Shown: positions 1 through 8,366, numbered from the stretch's first letter. The stretch is DNA of 40,553 nt from Paenibacillus sp. OK003 (GCF_900109515.1 NZ_FOBD01000032.1:1-40553); one strand, 5' to 3'. Translations and numbers: made by a program. The notes: a model not told the origin generated them from the sequence alone.

Positions 1-101
1 GACGTTTTCAAGCCAAACTCAAACAGCGCGCACCGATTGAATATCGATGCGCACTGGCAGCATAGCTTTTTTTATCTGTCTACTTGACAGGGGTAAGACC
101 A
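1..101 (+). mobile_element. 3' end of an IS3-family (IS150-like) insertion sequence
   Basis: Frame 3 from base 3 encodes the peptide RFQAKLKQRAPIEYRCALAA and stops with TAG at 63-65. This is the usual C-terminal tail of IS3-family OrfB transposases (DDE integrases), which often end in a Q-K-L-x-x-x-(S/T/A)-P-x-x-Y-R pattern. After the stop comes TGTCTACTTGACAGGGG and then an end compatible with an IS150-group inverted repeat: GGGGTAAGACCA at 90-101, whose complement starts TGGTCTTACCCC, with the usual TG...CA termini. Only the last 20 codons and the right end lie in the window, so it is not possible to say whether the element is complete. Family assignment rests on the tail peptide and terminal repeat; confidence is moderate. 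Confidence 0.65.
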
Positions 102-722
102 ATTTTCGGACGGTTTTTTTGTGTTTTTACTGAGTCCTACTAATGCGAAACCGTATTGGCCATGCTTAATTCATTTTGGCACTACAGAGTCCGACAAGCG
201 AATGTGTAAGGTGGCAGAAACACTATCTCAAGCCTATCTTTCTGTTTATCCAAAAAAAACAGGTATAGATATAACTGCTCACCGTCATTCGGCTTGTTTC
301 ATAGCTGATGTTAATTTTTCCAGTTCATTATGATTCTCCATAGCAGTTTTCAACTGTCCATCATTGATCTATTTCTTATTTAAAAAATGGTAAATCCACC
401 CTGTTGGAGTCTGCTAAGAACTTTAATTCAACTTATACAGTTAACGCTATTATGTGACCTACTTTTGTTAAAACGAAAAAATTTACTTCACTTCCTCAAT
501 TTTCGTGATAACTGATAAAATTAGGTGAAAATACTCAATTACATAATTCAAACGTCCTGATTTGTCTAAAAAATACATTTTAGATCGTATTTATGCTATA
601 GTTATATTGTAAGCGTTTTAAAAATAATTTAGAGAGGAGGATTTCGTTCTTCATTAAAATAAAAGAAGTATGGGGATACATATAACAACTTAGAAAACAC
701 TAAAATTGAGGAGTAGGTTCCC
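102..722. other. AT-rich intergenic region between the IS end and the secreted-protein pair
   Basis: No convincing gene is seen. An open frame at 121-333 starts with GTG but has no ribosome site, and its residue make-up is not protein-like. A Shine-Dalgarno-like run, GAGAGGAGGA, lies at about 632-641, 80 bases upstream of the first real gene, with no good start codon behind it; only very short frames (7-10 codons) follow. It may be a leader or a decayed gene start. Base composition is visibly richer in A and T than the window from 1970 onward, which fits acquired DNA next to an IS. Confidence 0.5.
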
Positions 723-914
723 ATGAAAAACTATCATCGAATTATAATTTGGGTAGATCTAATATTAATGTTTATTTGCGGTTATTTTTATACTTTTTTT
801 GGAATCAAAGAAGATAAGAAAGAATACTTCTTTTTAGCAGGTATGTTTGTATTTATCTTGATACTTGATGTTATTAGAAGGTTAAAGAAAATAAAAGAAC
901 ATAAAGAAGGATGA
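723..914 (+). CDS. small two-helix membrane protein, possible immunity protein
   Basis: A 63-residue protein starting at ATG after a good ribosome site (GAGGAG, about 709-714). It has two predicted membrane segments, at about residues 7-26 (IIIWVDLILMFICGYFYTFF) and 37-52 (EYFFLAGMFVFILILD), joined by a short charged loop and followed by a basic tail (RRLKKIKEHK). The gene stops six bases before the start of the secreted protein at 921, so the two are very likely co-transcribed. I do not recognise a family. Small two-helix proteins next to a secreted protein with a hydrophobic core are typical of immunity partners of bacteriocins, but that role is inference from position and shape only. Confidence 0.7.
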   Translation: MKNYHRIIIWVDLILMFICGYFYTFFGIKEDKKEYFFLAGMFVFILILDVIRRLKKIKEHKEG

Positions 915-920
915 TATAAA

Positions 921-1547
921 TTGTCTATTAAACAAAAAGCAACTAAACTACTCTCTACTGTAATGGCAGCAACATTAATTGCAACATTTTATCCATCAAC
1001 AATTCATGCACAAGAAAATAATCCATATGAGGTTATAATTAATGATAATAAACAAGTTGTCATTAATCATGATACAAATCAGAGTGTATCACTCGAATTC
1101 ACAAATGACGAAAAAACAGAAGGCATCTGGACAGGCGCTAACGGTGTAACGCAACAATATAAAAAAGATGCTAACGGAAGCATTTATTTAGATGGTGTAA
1201 TGGTTGTTGAGGCTGTTAGAGAATACAGAAAGACAAATTCCTTGAATTCAGCCGCAGCAACAAGTTGGACATATGTTACAACATTTAAAACAAAACAGAG
1301 TAATTTAAACAACGCCGGAGATGCTGCTCTGTTAATCATAGGACTTGTGCCGGGTATGGGAACAGTAGCTGTAGTAATAGGGGCTATCAATCTTGCTAAA
1401 AGAGCTGGAGCAAGTGAAGTTTATATAAAAATTGATCAATATATTAGCCATGATTATAGAAATGTTAAAAATGTTACTTACTATTACTCTGATGCTAATT
1501 ACTCTAAACTTATCACTAGCCATGAGGCTATAAAAAGTACTTTTTAA
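921..1547 (+). CDS. secreted protein with signal peptide and Gly-rich hydrophobic segment (bacteriocin-like)
   Basis: A 208-residue protein with a TTG start at 921, preceded by AAGAAGGATG. The N-terminus is a classical Sec signal peptide: lysine-rich start, hydrophobic core (STVMAATLIATF) and probable cleavage after STIHA at about residue 30. The mature part (about 178 residues) is polar at first. At about 132-162 it has a strongly hydrophobic, glycine-rich stretch (ALLIIGLVPGMGTVAVVIGA), then a tyrosine-rich tail with YYYSDANYSKL. Signal peptide, mid-protein hydrophobic glycine-rich helix pair and aromatic tail recall large unmodified bacteriocins of the geobacillin-26 type. I have no alignment, so this is a resemblance in architecture only. 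The gene follows a 63-aa membrane protein by six bases and is closed by a terminator at 1593-1624. It has no cysteines, so disulfides and lanthionine-type modification are excluded. Confidence 0.75.
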   Translation: MSIKQKATKLLSTVMAATLIATFYPSTIHAQENNPYEVIINDNKQVVINHDTNQSVSLEFTNDEKTEGIWTGANGVTQQYKKDANGSIYLDGVMVVEAVREYRKTNSLNSAAATSWTYVTTFKTKQSNLNNAGDAALLIIGLVPGMGTVAVVIGAINLAKRAGASEVYIKIDQYISHDYRNVKNVTYYYSDANYSKLITSHEAIKSTF

Positions 1548-1592
1548 AAATAATTAGTTATATAGTAAGACAGACTATCACGTTATGTTAGA

Positions 1593-1624
1593 AAAGGGAG
1601 AACGAAATTTTCGTTCTCCCTTTC
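1593..1624 (+). terminator. hairpin terminator of the secreted-protein pair
   Basis: A nearly loop-free 15-bp inverted repeat: AAAGGGAGAACGAAA at 1593-1607 pairs with TTTCGTTCTCCCTTT at 1609-1623. It lies 46 bases after the stop codon. The short T run at the right end forms part of the stem, so it may work in both directions. Confidence 0.7.
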
Positions 1625-1969
1625 GTAGTTTCACAAAAATCCTGTGCATAATTTATCCTTAGAAAGCTATAAAGATAGCAACAAAATAAGGGTAATTAGG
1701 TTAGAAATAATTTGGGAAGCAGTCTAGAAATGAACCCACGTACCTCAGGCCCCTAACTTTTGGCCAGCGCGGCAGCTAAAACAATGTAATAAAGATACAA
1801 ATACGGGACACCATTAAGCAACTTAATCTTCAAATATTAATTCATCTAACTATCCGAGAGAATAATCATGCCAAAAGGTCAAAAAAAGGGGGCCGACAAA
1901 ATTTGAAGTACAAGTCCCCTAGGGAAATCATGTGAGCTTGGGGTTCGCACCTTTATTTCAGCCCAAAAT
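1625..1969. other. intergenic region, no gene seen
   Basis: No open frame with a ribosome site. A possible terminator for the leftward fni transcript lies at 1881-1925: read on the minus strand, GGGGAC and GTCGGCCCC can pair around a loop of about 17 bases, followed by seven T. The stretch near 1731-1780 contains GTGGGTTCA on the minus strand, like a tRNA T-arm, but no cloverleaf could be folded by eye. Confidence 0.4.
1881..1925 (-). terminator. possible terminator of fni
   Basis: On the minus strand, 45 bases or more beyond the fni stop, GGGGAC pairs with GTC-GG-CCCC (a two-base bulge) and is followed by TTTTTTT. The position is right for the end of the leftward transcript, but the stem is short and bulged. 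Confidence 0.4.
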
Positions 1970-3037
1970 CTAACGCCGTTCCACCAGACGCGACGTCTGC
2001 TTCAAATCCTCAATCCGCCCTGCACCAATGCCAAACATCACGGTACGCAGCTCGAATTCGACCTGCTCCAACCGCTCATTCAGCGCATCATCGGAAGCGA
2101 CCGCAGATTCCAGCAAAGATCGCCCGAAACCGGCCAGGTCTGCACCAAGCGCCAGCGCTTTGGCCGCATCCACGCCAGTGTACAATCCACCGCTGCCAAT
2201 CAGAACACCTCCGGGGTTTACCACTCTGACTTCCTGAATACACTCCGCTGTAGGAATACCCCAGTCTGCAAAAGCTTCTGCTGCCGCACGACGTACCGGA
2301 TTCGAATTTCGGAACTTCTCGACCTGCACCCAGCTGGTGCCACCTGCCCCGGCTACATCGATAAAAGCCACACCTGCTTCATATAATCGCTGCGCTGTCA
2401 CTCCATCGATGCCAAAACCCACTTCTTTCACGCCAACAGGCACATCCAATTGACGGCACAGCTCCTCGATCCGATGAAATAATCCGCTAAAATCCGTATT
2501 GCCTTCAGGTTGAAAGATCTCCTGCAAGCTGTTCAAATGCAGCACCAGCATATCTGCGCCAGCAATCTCAACGGCCCGCTGGAAATCAGCAGTGTTGAAG
2601 CCGTAATTCAGCTGCACCACGCCAAGGTTCGCGATGACCGGAATATCCGGTGCCCAGCGCCGCACATCAAAGGTCGTTGCCAGCTCCGGCTGTTCCACGG
2701 CAGCCCGAATCGAACCTACGCCGAGTGCCCAGCCTCGGGCGTTCGCCACACGGGCAAGCCGCTCATTGATGGCGCCCGTTGTTTTGCTTCCACCCGTCAT
2801 CGAACTGATGAGCAGGGGTGTGCGCACCCTTTTGCCAATAAACGCAGTCTCCAGACTTACCTCTTCAAAATTCAATTCAGGTAACGGGTTATGACGAAAA
2901 GCATACCGCTCCATTCCGCTGGTTACCCCTTCTCCTGCCACATTCTCTTCAAGACAGAGGCGCACATGCTCCAGCTTACGTTCCCCCGTAGCCACCTCGG
3001 GAAGCAGCCGCTCGCGGGCTCGCTCTTGTTCATTCAT
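1970..3037 (-). CDS. fni: type 2 isopentenyl-diphosphate delta-isomerase (FMN-dependent)
   Basis: A 355-residue protein that interconverts IPP and DMAPP, the C5 units for isoprenoids, using reduced FMN. Family landmarks: an N-terminal RK-x-x-H (RKLEHV, about residue 20), SSMTGG (about 78-83) in the flavin-binding region, HLNSLQEIFQPEG (about 166-178) with the conserved H-x-N-x-x-Q-E that contacts Mg and substrate, KEVGFG (about 203-208), AGAGGTSW (about 229-236) and a phosphate-binding IGSGG near 280. Length matches the family (about 340-360). The start ATG has AAGGAGGT eight bases upstream. It is the last gene in the direction of the carotenoid operon but separated from crtP by 333 bases, so it may have its own promoter. 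Its placement next to pigment genes suggests boosted precursor supply; the family identity is secure. Confidence 0.95.
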   Translation of the reverse strand: MNEQERARERLLPEVATGERKLEHVRLCLEENVAGEGVTSGMERYAFRHNPLPELNFEEVSLETAFIGKRVRTPLLISSMTGGSKTTGAINERLARVANARGWALGVGSIRAAVEQPELATTFDVRRWAPDIPVIANLGVVQLNYGFNTADFQRAVEIAGADMLVLHLNSLQEIFQPEGNTDFSGLFHRIEELCRQLDVPVGVKEVGFGIDGVTAQRLYEAGVAFIDVAGAGGTSWVQVEKFRNSNPVRRAAAEAFADWGIPTAECIQEVRVVNPGGVLIGSGGLYTGVDAAKALALGADLAGFGRSLLESAVASDDALNERLEQVEFELRTVMFGIGAGRIEDLKQTSRLVERR

Positions 3038-3370
3038 GATGAGACCTCCTTATGTGAGAATAGTGCTGATGGACAGGATCATTGCCGGTTTGGGCTAGGT
3101 TCCGTTCAGGATGTTGACCAATGCAGCAGAGAGATTCTCAGAAATATTAATTCTTATTATGTAACGTACAAACGTATGATTTGGATCTATATTATAAATG
3201 ATATTTACATACAACGCGTCAACTCTACCCAGTATAACGTTCCGGCCCAGCAATGGAAAGGGTGCCCCGAAACCCAACAATAACTTGAATTTCGAGGCCT
3301 AATTCATATTGGCTACTCAGATATTTGAAGGTTGGGTCTGTCATTCTGTTATACGAATTGCTTCTATAAC
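3038..3370. other. intergenic region between crtP and fni
   Basis: Holds no gene; the open frames here lack ribosome sites. It contains a possible leftward promoter for fni (see 3191-3222) inside an AT-rich patch at about 3140-3215. Confidence 0.5.
3191..3222 (-). promoter_or_regulatory. possible fni promoter with long spacer
   Basis: On the minus strand TTGACG (3222-3217) and TATAAT (3196-3191) are both near consensus but 20 bp apart instead of 17. Spacers of 19-20 bp are typical of promoters controlled by MerR-family proteins, and a MerR-family regulator lies upstream of the crt operon. The 11-mer at 3191-3201 (ATTATAAATGA), overlapping the -10 box, and the next one at 3202-3212 (TATTTACATAC) are imperfect matches to the repeat seen at 11474-11506. 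Suggestive only. Confidence 0.3.
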
Positions 3371-4852
3371 TTACGTTACGATTTCCGATGCAAGCTGCGC
3401 GCCAACAAGCTGCCCGGACAATGTCACAATCGGTGTTCCGCCTCCCGGATGCGTCGTTCCGCCCACGTACCACAGCCCTTGTACATCCTTGCTTTTGTTG
3501 CCGGGACGCATGAAGGTCTGCTTCACCGAATTGGATGAGATGCCGTAGATCGACCCTTGATGGGCGAGTGTATCCCGTTCTATATGCTGTGGTGTGTACC
3601 GGATCAGCACATCCGACTGCTTCAATCCCGTAATGCCACGCTCGGCCAGCTTGTCCAACACCAATTCGCCATAACGGTCCATCTGCTCATCCCAATGCCA
3701 GGAGTCCGACAAATACGGAGCGTTCACCAGAATGAACAGATTGCTCGCTCCTGTCGGAGCCATACCCGCTTCCGAATAACCCGAATAACAGATGTAGATC
3801 GTAGGGTCGGCAGGCATTTTTCGGTCACTGAAAATATGGTCAAACTCAGGTTCATACCGTTCCGGGAAAAAGACGGTATGGTGCAGCAGGGATTCATACT
3901 TTCTCCGCACACCAGCCAATGTTACGAACCCGGATATCGACGGCTCATACTTGCGAATTCGCTCATCGCTCATCTGTTTGCGATGCTCTGGCGCAAGCAG
4001 CAGCCGATTGACGCTCAGCACATCTCCATTGGCAACGACCTGATCGGCTTCCCGGAAGCCCTGATCCGTATCCACACCTGCCACTTTACCATGTCTGACA
4101 ACAATTTGCCGGACTTCGATGCCAGTAACGATCTGCACCCCTTTTTCCTCTGCAAGCCGTGTCATGGCATCTATGAGTTGATAGGTTCCACCCTTCACCC
4201 CATAGACACCCTCTTCTGCTTCCACATGGCCCATCATGGCAAAGATCGAAGGCGCCTGATATGGCGATGACCCCACATAGGTTGCGTACCGACCGAACAT
4301 CGCAAGGGTATGGGGATGTTGGAAATAAGAACGCAGCAGCTTATCCAGCTTCACTGTAGGCCGTACACGCAGCAGACTGCGCAGCATTCGAAGATTATAT
4401 TTATCCTTACGCGACAACAGCAGCTTTCCAAGAAAATGACGATTGGCTTCCGCATAGAGCGCAGCAGACTCGTCCATAAATGCATCATAACGAGCCGCAT
4501 CCTCCAGGCTGTAGGCAGCAATCTGCTCCTTCATCCTCTCTCGATTGCCCGACAAATCGACCACGGTCCCATCTGCAAATATATTACGTGTACGTGGTTC
4601 CAGCTCATATAGCTGCACGTAATCTTCCATCACCACACCAGCTTGATCGAAGACGGAACGGAAGCTTGCGGGCATCGTGATCGTACTTGGCCCTCGGTCA
4701 AAATGATATCCATCCTGCTCAATCTGTTGCAGCTTTCCACCGACCCGCTCCTGCCGCTCCAGAATGGTGACCCGTACGCCCTGCGAAGCTAGCCGAATGG
4801 CACACGATAGACCTCCAAATCCTGCTCCGATAATAATGACGTTACCCTTCAA
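3371..4852 (-). CDS. crtP: CrtP-type carotenoid oxygenase/desaturase-fold flavoenzyme (diaponeurosporene/diapolycopene oxidase-like)
   Basis: A 493-residue member of the CrtI/CrtN/CrtP family, which acts on acyclic carotenes at the membrane. The N-terminal dinucleotide fold is intact (GAGFGG at about 8-13, then LERQERVGGK). The pattern FDRGPSTITMP, the stretch YVGSSPYQAPSIFAMM and the C-terminal GGTTHPGGGTPIVTLSGQ agree closely with my recollection of Staphylococcus aureus CrtP, which oxidises a terminal methyl group to aldehyde or acid, more than with CrtN. The start is TTG at 4852; TTGA overlaps the stop of the upstream glycosyltransferase, with AAAGGTAGGCGG as ribosome site. Placed after crtQ in the same transcript, it probably makes the carboxyl or hydroxyl group that is later glycosylated. 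Which carbon and which chain length (C30 or C40) cannot be read from the sequence. Confidence 0.85.
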   Translation of the reverse strand: MKGNVIIIGAGFGGLSCAIRLASQGVRVTILERQERVGGKLQQIEQDGYHFDRGPSTITMPASFRSVFDQAGVVMEDYVQLYELEPRTRNIFADGTVVDLSGNRERMKEQIAAYSLEDAARYDAFMDESAALYAEANRHFLGKLLLSRKDKYNLRMLRSLLRVRPTVKLDKLLRSYFQHPHTLAMFGRYATYVGSSPYQAPSIFAMMGHVEAEEGVYGVKGGTYQLIDAMTRLAEEKGVQIVTGIEVRQIVVRHGKVAGVDTDQGFREADQVVANGDVLSVNRLLLAPEHRKQMSDERIRKYEPSISGFVTLAGVRRKYESLLHHTVFFPERYEPEFDHIFSDRKMPADPTIYICYSGYSEAGMAPTGASNLFILVNAPYLSDSWHWDEQMDRYGELVLDKLAERGITGLKQSDVLIRYTPQHIERDTLAHQGSIYGISSNSVKQTFMRPGNKSKDVQGLWYVGGTTHPGGGTPIVTLSGQLVGAQLASEIVT

Positions 4853-5997
4853 CTGTACCGCCTACCTTTCCATACATACCCCTTGCCGGAACGGCCTGCC
4901 TGCCAGGAAGCGATGCCGATCGCAATGACACAGGCCATACTTATCGGTTGCAGGAAAGCAAGCCACCAGGGTTGTCCTCCAGCGTGATCCGATACCCTTT
5001 TGACTGCCATCCCGAGCACGGTTCCCACAAGACCATAGATGATGGACGTAGAATTGCCCGCCAACAAACCGATCATCAGACCGAGCGGAGGAACAATATA
5101 CATGACTGTATACATCAGCATCGTGCCTAACAGCAGCACATCTTTGCGCCCCATGCCTTCGTACATGTTTTTCTTATACCCGTTCCACACTTCTGCACCA
5201 TTCTGGTACATGCGCGTATTTGTCACATCATGAACATCGGCCAGCATGACTGGATGTCCCGCACGCTTAACCGCCTTCGCCAGACTCATGTCATCGACCA
5301 GATCAGCCTGGATTGCAGCATGTCCACCAGAGGCCTTATAACTGGAACGATGAATGAGCAAAAACGCCCCAGTAGCGGCTACAAACATCGGATTAGATGA
5401 TCTGCGTATCATGAAAATGGGAAGATGACTGATGATGGTGAACACCATCATAGGCACAACGAGCTTTTCCATCCAGGTCTTCGTCACCTGATAGGGGAAT
5501 CCCGTTACGAGGCCGCCGCCCTGCTCACACCCCGCAGTAATAGTCTGCCGGATGGCTTGCGGTTCTAAGCGCACATCGGCATCCACGAACATAAACCATT
5601 CACCCTTGGCCTCCTGCACCAGTCGGTGACAGGCATGAGATTTCCCCATCCAGCCTGCGGGCAGCTCCACACCATGCAGCAGGCGCACACGTGGATCACG
5701 ATCGGCAATCCCCTGAACTATGGCTGCTGTCTCATCTTCGGAGCGATCATCCAGCACCAGTACTTCCATCCGAAATCCGGATGTATCGCTGGCAAGCACA
5801 CTTTCCAGACATCCTTGAATGTGCAGTTTCTCGTTGCGGGCAGGAATCAGCACAGAGACCAGCATATCCCTGTCCTTCAATCCGTCTGCGTTGAATGAAC
5901 GCACTTTAGGCAGACAGGAAATGTTCCATATTGCAAACATCAACTGAACGCCCAATACACAAGTCAGTATAATCCATCCTATTTCAGATGCACTCAT
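4849..5997 (-). CDS. crtQ: CrtQ-like family 2 glycosyltransferase
   Basis: A 382-residue membrane-bound GT-A glycosyltransferase. Residues 7-27 form an N-terminal membrane helix. The catalytic domain begins with VSVLIPARNE (about 47-56), has DDRSED (about 84-89), the metal-binding DADV at about 140 and the acceptor-side VDDMSLAK (about 233-240). Two or three hydrophobic helices follow (about 285-360). Size and layout fit 4,4'-diaponeurosporenoate glycosyltransferase (CrtQ) of staphyloxanthin-type pathways, which attaches glucose to a carotenoid carboxylate. ATG follows the stop of the acyltransferase by two bases and the 3' end overlaps crtP by four bases, so translation is coupled. The sugar and acceptor are inferred from context. 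Confidence 0.82.
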   Translation of the reverse strand: MSASEIGWIILTCVLGVQLMFAIWNISCLPKVRSFNADGLKDRDMLVSVLIPARNEKLHIQGCLESVLASDTSGFRMEVLVLDDRSEDETAAIVQGIADRDPRVRLLHGVELPAGWMGKSHACHRLVQEAKGEWFMFVDADVRLEPQAIRQTITAGCEQGGGLVTGFPYQVTKTWMEKLVVPMMVFTIISHLPIFMIRRSSNPMFVAATGAFLLIHRSSYKASGGHAAIQADLVDDMSLAKAVKRAGHPVMLADVHDVTNTRMYQNGAEVWNGYKKNMYEGMGRKDVLLLGTMLMYTVMYIVPPLGLMIGLLAGNSTSIIYGLVGTVLGMAVKRVSDHAGGQPWWLAFLQPISMACVIAIGIASWQAGRSGKGYVWKGRRYS

Positions 5998-5999
5998 CG

Positions 6000-6758
6000 C
6001 TAACGGTTCACCCGCTTTCGTGCCGCATCGTATTTTTCACTCGTAGAACGCACATGGCGGATTAGTGGAAAAGCACCCGGCAAACTGCCCTGCCCGATGC
6101 GTACCAGCTCTGATTTATGGTCATTCAACTGCTGCTCTAGCACCCTGCTCAATCTGGTCGCAATCTCTTCACTCTTCCATGTCTTCCAATCCTCTACCAC
6201 AGGCGTACCCACCTGCATCGATACTTCCGGCAAATCATGTTGAACCATGCCATGACACAAAGTCACAGGTACAGCTACGGCGCGCGGGGAGCGGCGAAGC
6301 AGCAGACCAATGCCTGGACGAAACTCGATTGGCCTGGCATCCTGATGCAGAATTTCCCCTTGGGGAAAGATCCAGACCCTTTTACCGGAGTGAAGCAGCT
6401 CGGTCGTATATTGCAAGGAGGTTCGAATGCTGGATGCATTCTCCTTGCTGATTGAATATGCGCCAAGTTTGCGGAAAAAGGCATATTGTCGCAGCTGCTC
6501 TTCTTCCATCATGACATAATGATCGCCACGGGAAGTCTGCTGCGATGCATGATAGAGCAGCAGACCATCCCACCACGAGCTGTGGTTCATGAAATAGATG
6601 ACTGGTTGATCCGGTTCCATGGGTGAGCCATTGTTCGGGAGAAGCGGGTCCAGTGACCCTGATAACGTAAACGAGCGAAAACGTCTCCGCAGCAAATAAT
6701 AATGATTGTATAAGGAAAAAATCCGGTTAAATGGTTTTGATTTTACGGCGCGAATCAT
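6000..6758 (-). CDS. lysophospholipid acyltransferase-family protein (carotenoid acyltransferase candidate)
   Basis: A 252-residue protein with the PlsC-family catalytic motif HX4D (NHSSWWDG, about residues 59-66) and the second block FPQGE (about 137-141), the equivalent of FPEGT. Start ATG at 6758 is preferred because GAGGGGAG lies eight bases upstream; an upstream ATG at 6800 has no ribosome site. It overlaps the 3' end of the CruF-type gene by 32 bases. The family moves acyl groups from acyl-CoA or acyl-ACP to a hydroxyl. Between a glycosyltransferase and pigment hydratase genes, it most likely esterifies the sugar of the carotenoid, as the CrtO acyltransferase does in staphyloxanthin synthesis, although it belongs to a different acyltransferase family. 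A general phospholipid role is the alternative. Confidence 0.8.
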   Translation of the reverse strand: MIRAVKSKPFNRIFSLYNHYYLLRRRFRSFTLSGSLDPLLPNNGSPMEPDQPVIYFMNHSSWWDGLLLYHASQQTSRGDHYVMMEEEQLRQYAFFRKLGAYSISKENASSIRTSLQYTTELLHSGKRVWIFPQGEILHQDARPIEFRPGIGLLLRRSPRAVAVPVTLCHGMVQHDLPEVSMQVGTPVVEDWKTWKSEEIATRLSRVLEQQLNDHKSELVRIGQGSLPGAFPLIRHVRSTSEKYDAARKRVNR

Positions 6759-7494
6759 ATAGCCAGCTCCCCTCAGCAAGAAGCACACCCACAATAGCAA
6801 TGATGAAGCTGCCCGTAATTCCTTCTTTGAGAGCTAACAACCCAAACAAAAGAATAAACAGCTGATATAACCATTTTGAACGAAGCAATGAGCTTCGATC
6901 TGAAGGCATTGCCGGAAGAAACAAGGAGAGGAACGCTCCCATTACAAACCAGCTTATGTAATTGGTCCAGGGCACACCGTAGAATCCACCTGGGGCTTGC
7001 CATTGCCAGAATCCTCTGGCATGCGCAACCGGGTCCAGCACCAGATCGAGCACGATGGCCCAAAATCCGGTCTTAACTGCCCGAATCAGCTTGCCAGTCC
7101 AGGTCGATCCACCGCCACTGAGCAGAGCCGAGTTACCAACCACGGCAATCCAGGCGAAGCCTAATGTAACGGGTACACTGAACAGGTGGATTCCGAAGAA
7201 GTCCGAATACGAATACTCGCCAAAGGGCCAGTGTGTATGCACGCCGACCCATTCCACCCCCATGCCGCCCAGCCATATAATAACGGAAACCAGCCAAAGT
7301 CCAGGTTTCATCCAAATGACTGAATGGTCGGATAACCCTGTCCGTTTCCGTCCTTGATATATCAGATCCAGCACATACAGTGCATAGAAGATTAGAAACA
7401 AACCGTTGGAGAAGGACAGTACATCCGGAACACCGATCGTCAGCATCAGTACCGCTCCGATGAAGTACCACGCCCAGTACAGGCCCTGAACCAT
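6727..7494 (-). CDS. CruF-type carotenoid biosynthesis membrane protein (DUF422)
   Basis: A 255-residue polytopic membrane protein with about seven hydrophobic segments. The sequence GVEWVGVHTHWPFGEYSY (about 82-99), the segment AWIAVVGNSALL and the block VLDPVAHARGFWQW...GVPWTNYISWF (about 150-185) are typical of CruF/DUF422, whose known members are carotenoid 1',2'-hydratases in cyanobacteria, Deinococcus and halophilic archaea. The expected reaction is addition of water across the terminal double bond of an acyclic carotene, giving a tertiary alcohol. The start ATG shares one base with the crtM stop (TGATG), so the genes are translationally coupled. Activity as a hydratase is inferred; some DUF422 proteins are uncharacterised. 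Confidence 0.8.
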   Translation of the reverse strand: MVQGLYWAWYFIGAVLMLTIGVPDVLSFSNGLFLIFYALYVLDLIYQGRKRTGLSDHSVIWMKPGLWLVSVIIWLGGMGVEWVGVHTHWPFGEYSYSDFFGIHLFSVPVTLGFAWIAVVGNSALLSGGGSTWTGKLIRAVKTGFWAIVLDLVLDPVAHARGFWQWQAPGGFYGVPWTNYISWFVMGAFLSLFLPAMPSDRSSLLRSKWLYQLFILLFGLLALKEGITGSFIIAIVGVLLAEGSWLYDSRRKIKTI

Positions 7495-8366
7495 CAGGAT
7501 ACCGCCGTGCGGGAAGCATGGTAAGCCAGCATTGGATAACGTTTCACAATAGCACCCAGCATCTCCAGTTTCAGTTCATCACTAACAAAGGCACGCTTCG
7601 TATACACGTCATAGTCGTTGCGCTCAACCGCATGCAGAATGGTCGAATAAAAGGCTGCCGCCAGCTCAATCGCAAATGCACTCTCGATTGGATACGTATC
7701 CAGGCGGTCCATACCGATACGGAACCAGCCCAGCGCAGCTGTTTTTAGTTCATGGATAATAGCTTTAAACCTTTCGTCAACCACACCGTTAGCCCAATCC
7801 TGTTCGGAATATCCATGCTTCTCCATCAACTCCAGCGGAACATAGCGGCGGGCTCTTGCCCGGTCTTCGCCCACATCACGGATAATATTGACGATCTGCA
7901 TACCTTTGCCCAGCGCAATCCCGTTGATTGCGACTTCCGCGCCGTTATCATCCCGCAATACAGGCAGCAGCATCTCACCCACGGTTCCGGCAACCAGATA
8001 ACAATAATGCTCCAGTTCCTCCATCGTTGTATAATGCGTGACTTTAAGATCAGTCAACTGTCCGTCCATTTGACGGAAGAAAGGCCCTTTGTCCAAATGA
8101 GGGAAGCTTGTAAACAGCCATCGTAATGCCGGCCAAATAAAATGCCCTTCCGCTTCTTCCAACTGATTGAACAGATGGCGGATTTCATGAATCGTATAGG
8201 GCGACTGCTCCGGTTCATCCACACTGTCATCGATCATGCGGCAAAAGGCATAGATCACGTACACGGCCTCGCGGCGTGGGCTGGGCAGACCTCTGAAGGC
8301 TTGATAAAAAGATGACGAGCCCTTTTGCATTAATTCCTCACACTTGTTCAAAATCGCTTCATTCAT
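7494..8366 (-). CDS. crtM: squalene/phytoene synthase family protein (dehydrosqualene or phytoene synthase)
   Basis: A 290-residue head-to-head prenyl synthase, the committed step of carotenoid synthesis. Both aspartate-rich motifs for Mg-diphosphate binding are present: DDSVDE (about 46-51) and IIRDVGED (about 161-168), as well as the family signature around YCYLVAGTVG (about 121-130). Length matches CrtM/CrtB (280-310). ATG overlaps the upstream desaturase stop by four bases with GAAGGAG seven to eight bases ahead. The symbol crtM (C30, from two FPP) is chosen because the partners crtP and crtQ are of the C30 type. C40 phytoene synthase (crtB) cannot be excluded from motifs, and no FPP or GGPP synthase gene is present in the window to decide it. 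Confidence 0.88.
   Translation of the reverse strand: MNEAILNKCEELMQKGSSSFYQAFRGLPSPRREAVYVIYAFCRMIDDSVDEPEQSPYTIHEIRHLFNQLEEAEGHFIWPALRWLFTSFPHLDKGPFFRQMDGQLTDLKVTHYTTMEELEHYCYLVAGTVGEMLLPVLRDDNGAEVAINGIALGKGMQIVNIIRDVGEDRARARRYVPLELMEKHGYSEQDWANGVVDERFKAIIHELKTAALGWFRIGMDRLDTYPIESAFAIELAAAFYSTILHAVERNDYDVYTKRAFVSDELKLEMLGAIVKRYPMLAYHASRTAVS

Noticed and set aside
121..333. 70-codon open frame after the IS end
   Set aside because: GTG start without ribosome site, no recognisable features, and odd composition; most likely chance.
1731..1790. tRNA-like stretch on the minus strand (GTGGGTTCA, resembling a T-arm)
   Set aside because: The acceptor and anticodon stems cannot be formed by eye; at best a decayed fragment.
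3557..4270. 237-codon plus-strand open frame opposite crtP
   Set aside because: Shadow frame of a well-conserved gene; no start signal or family features.
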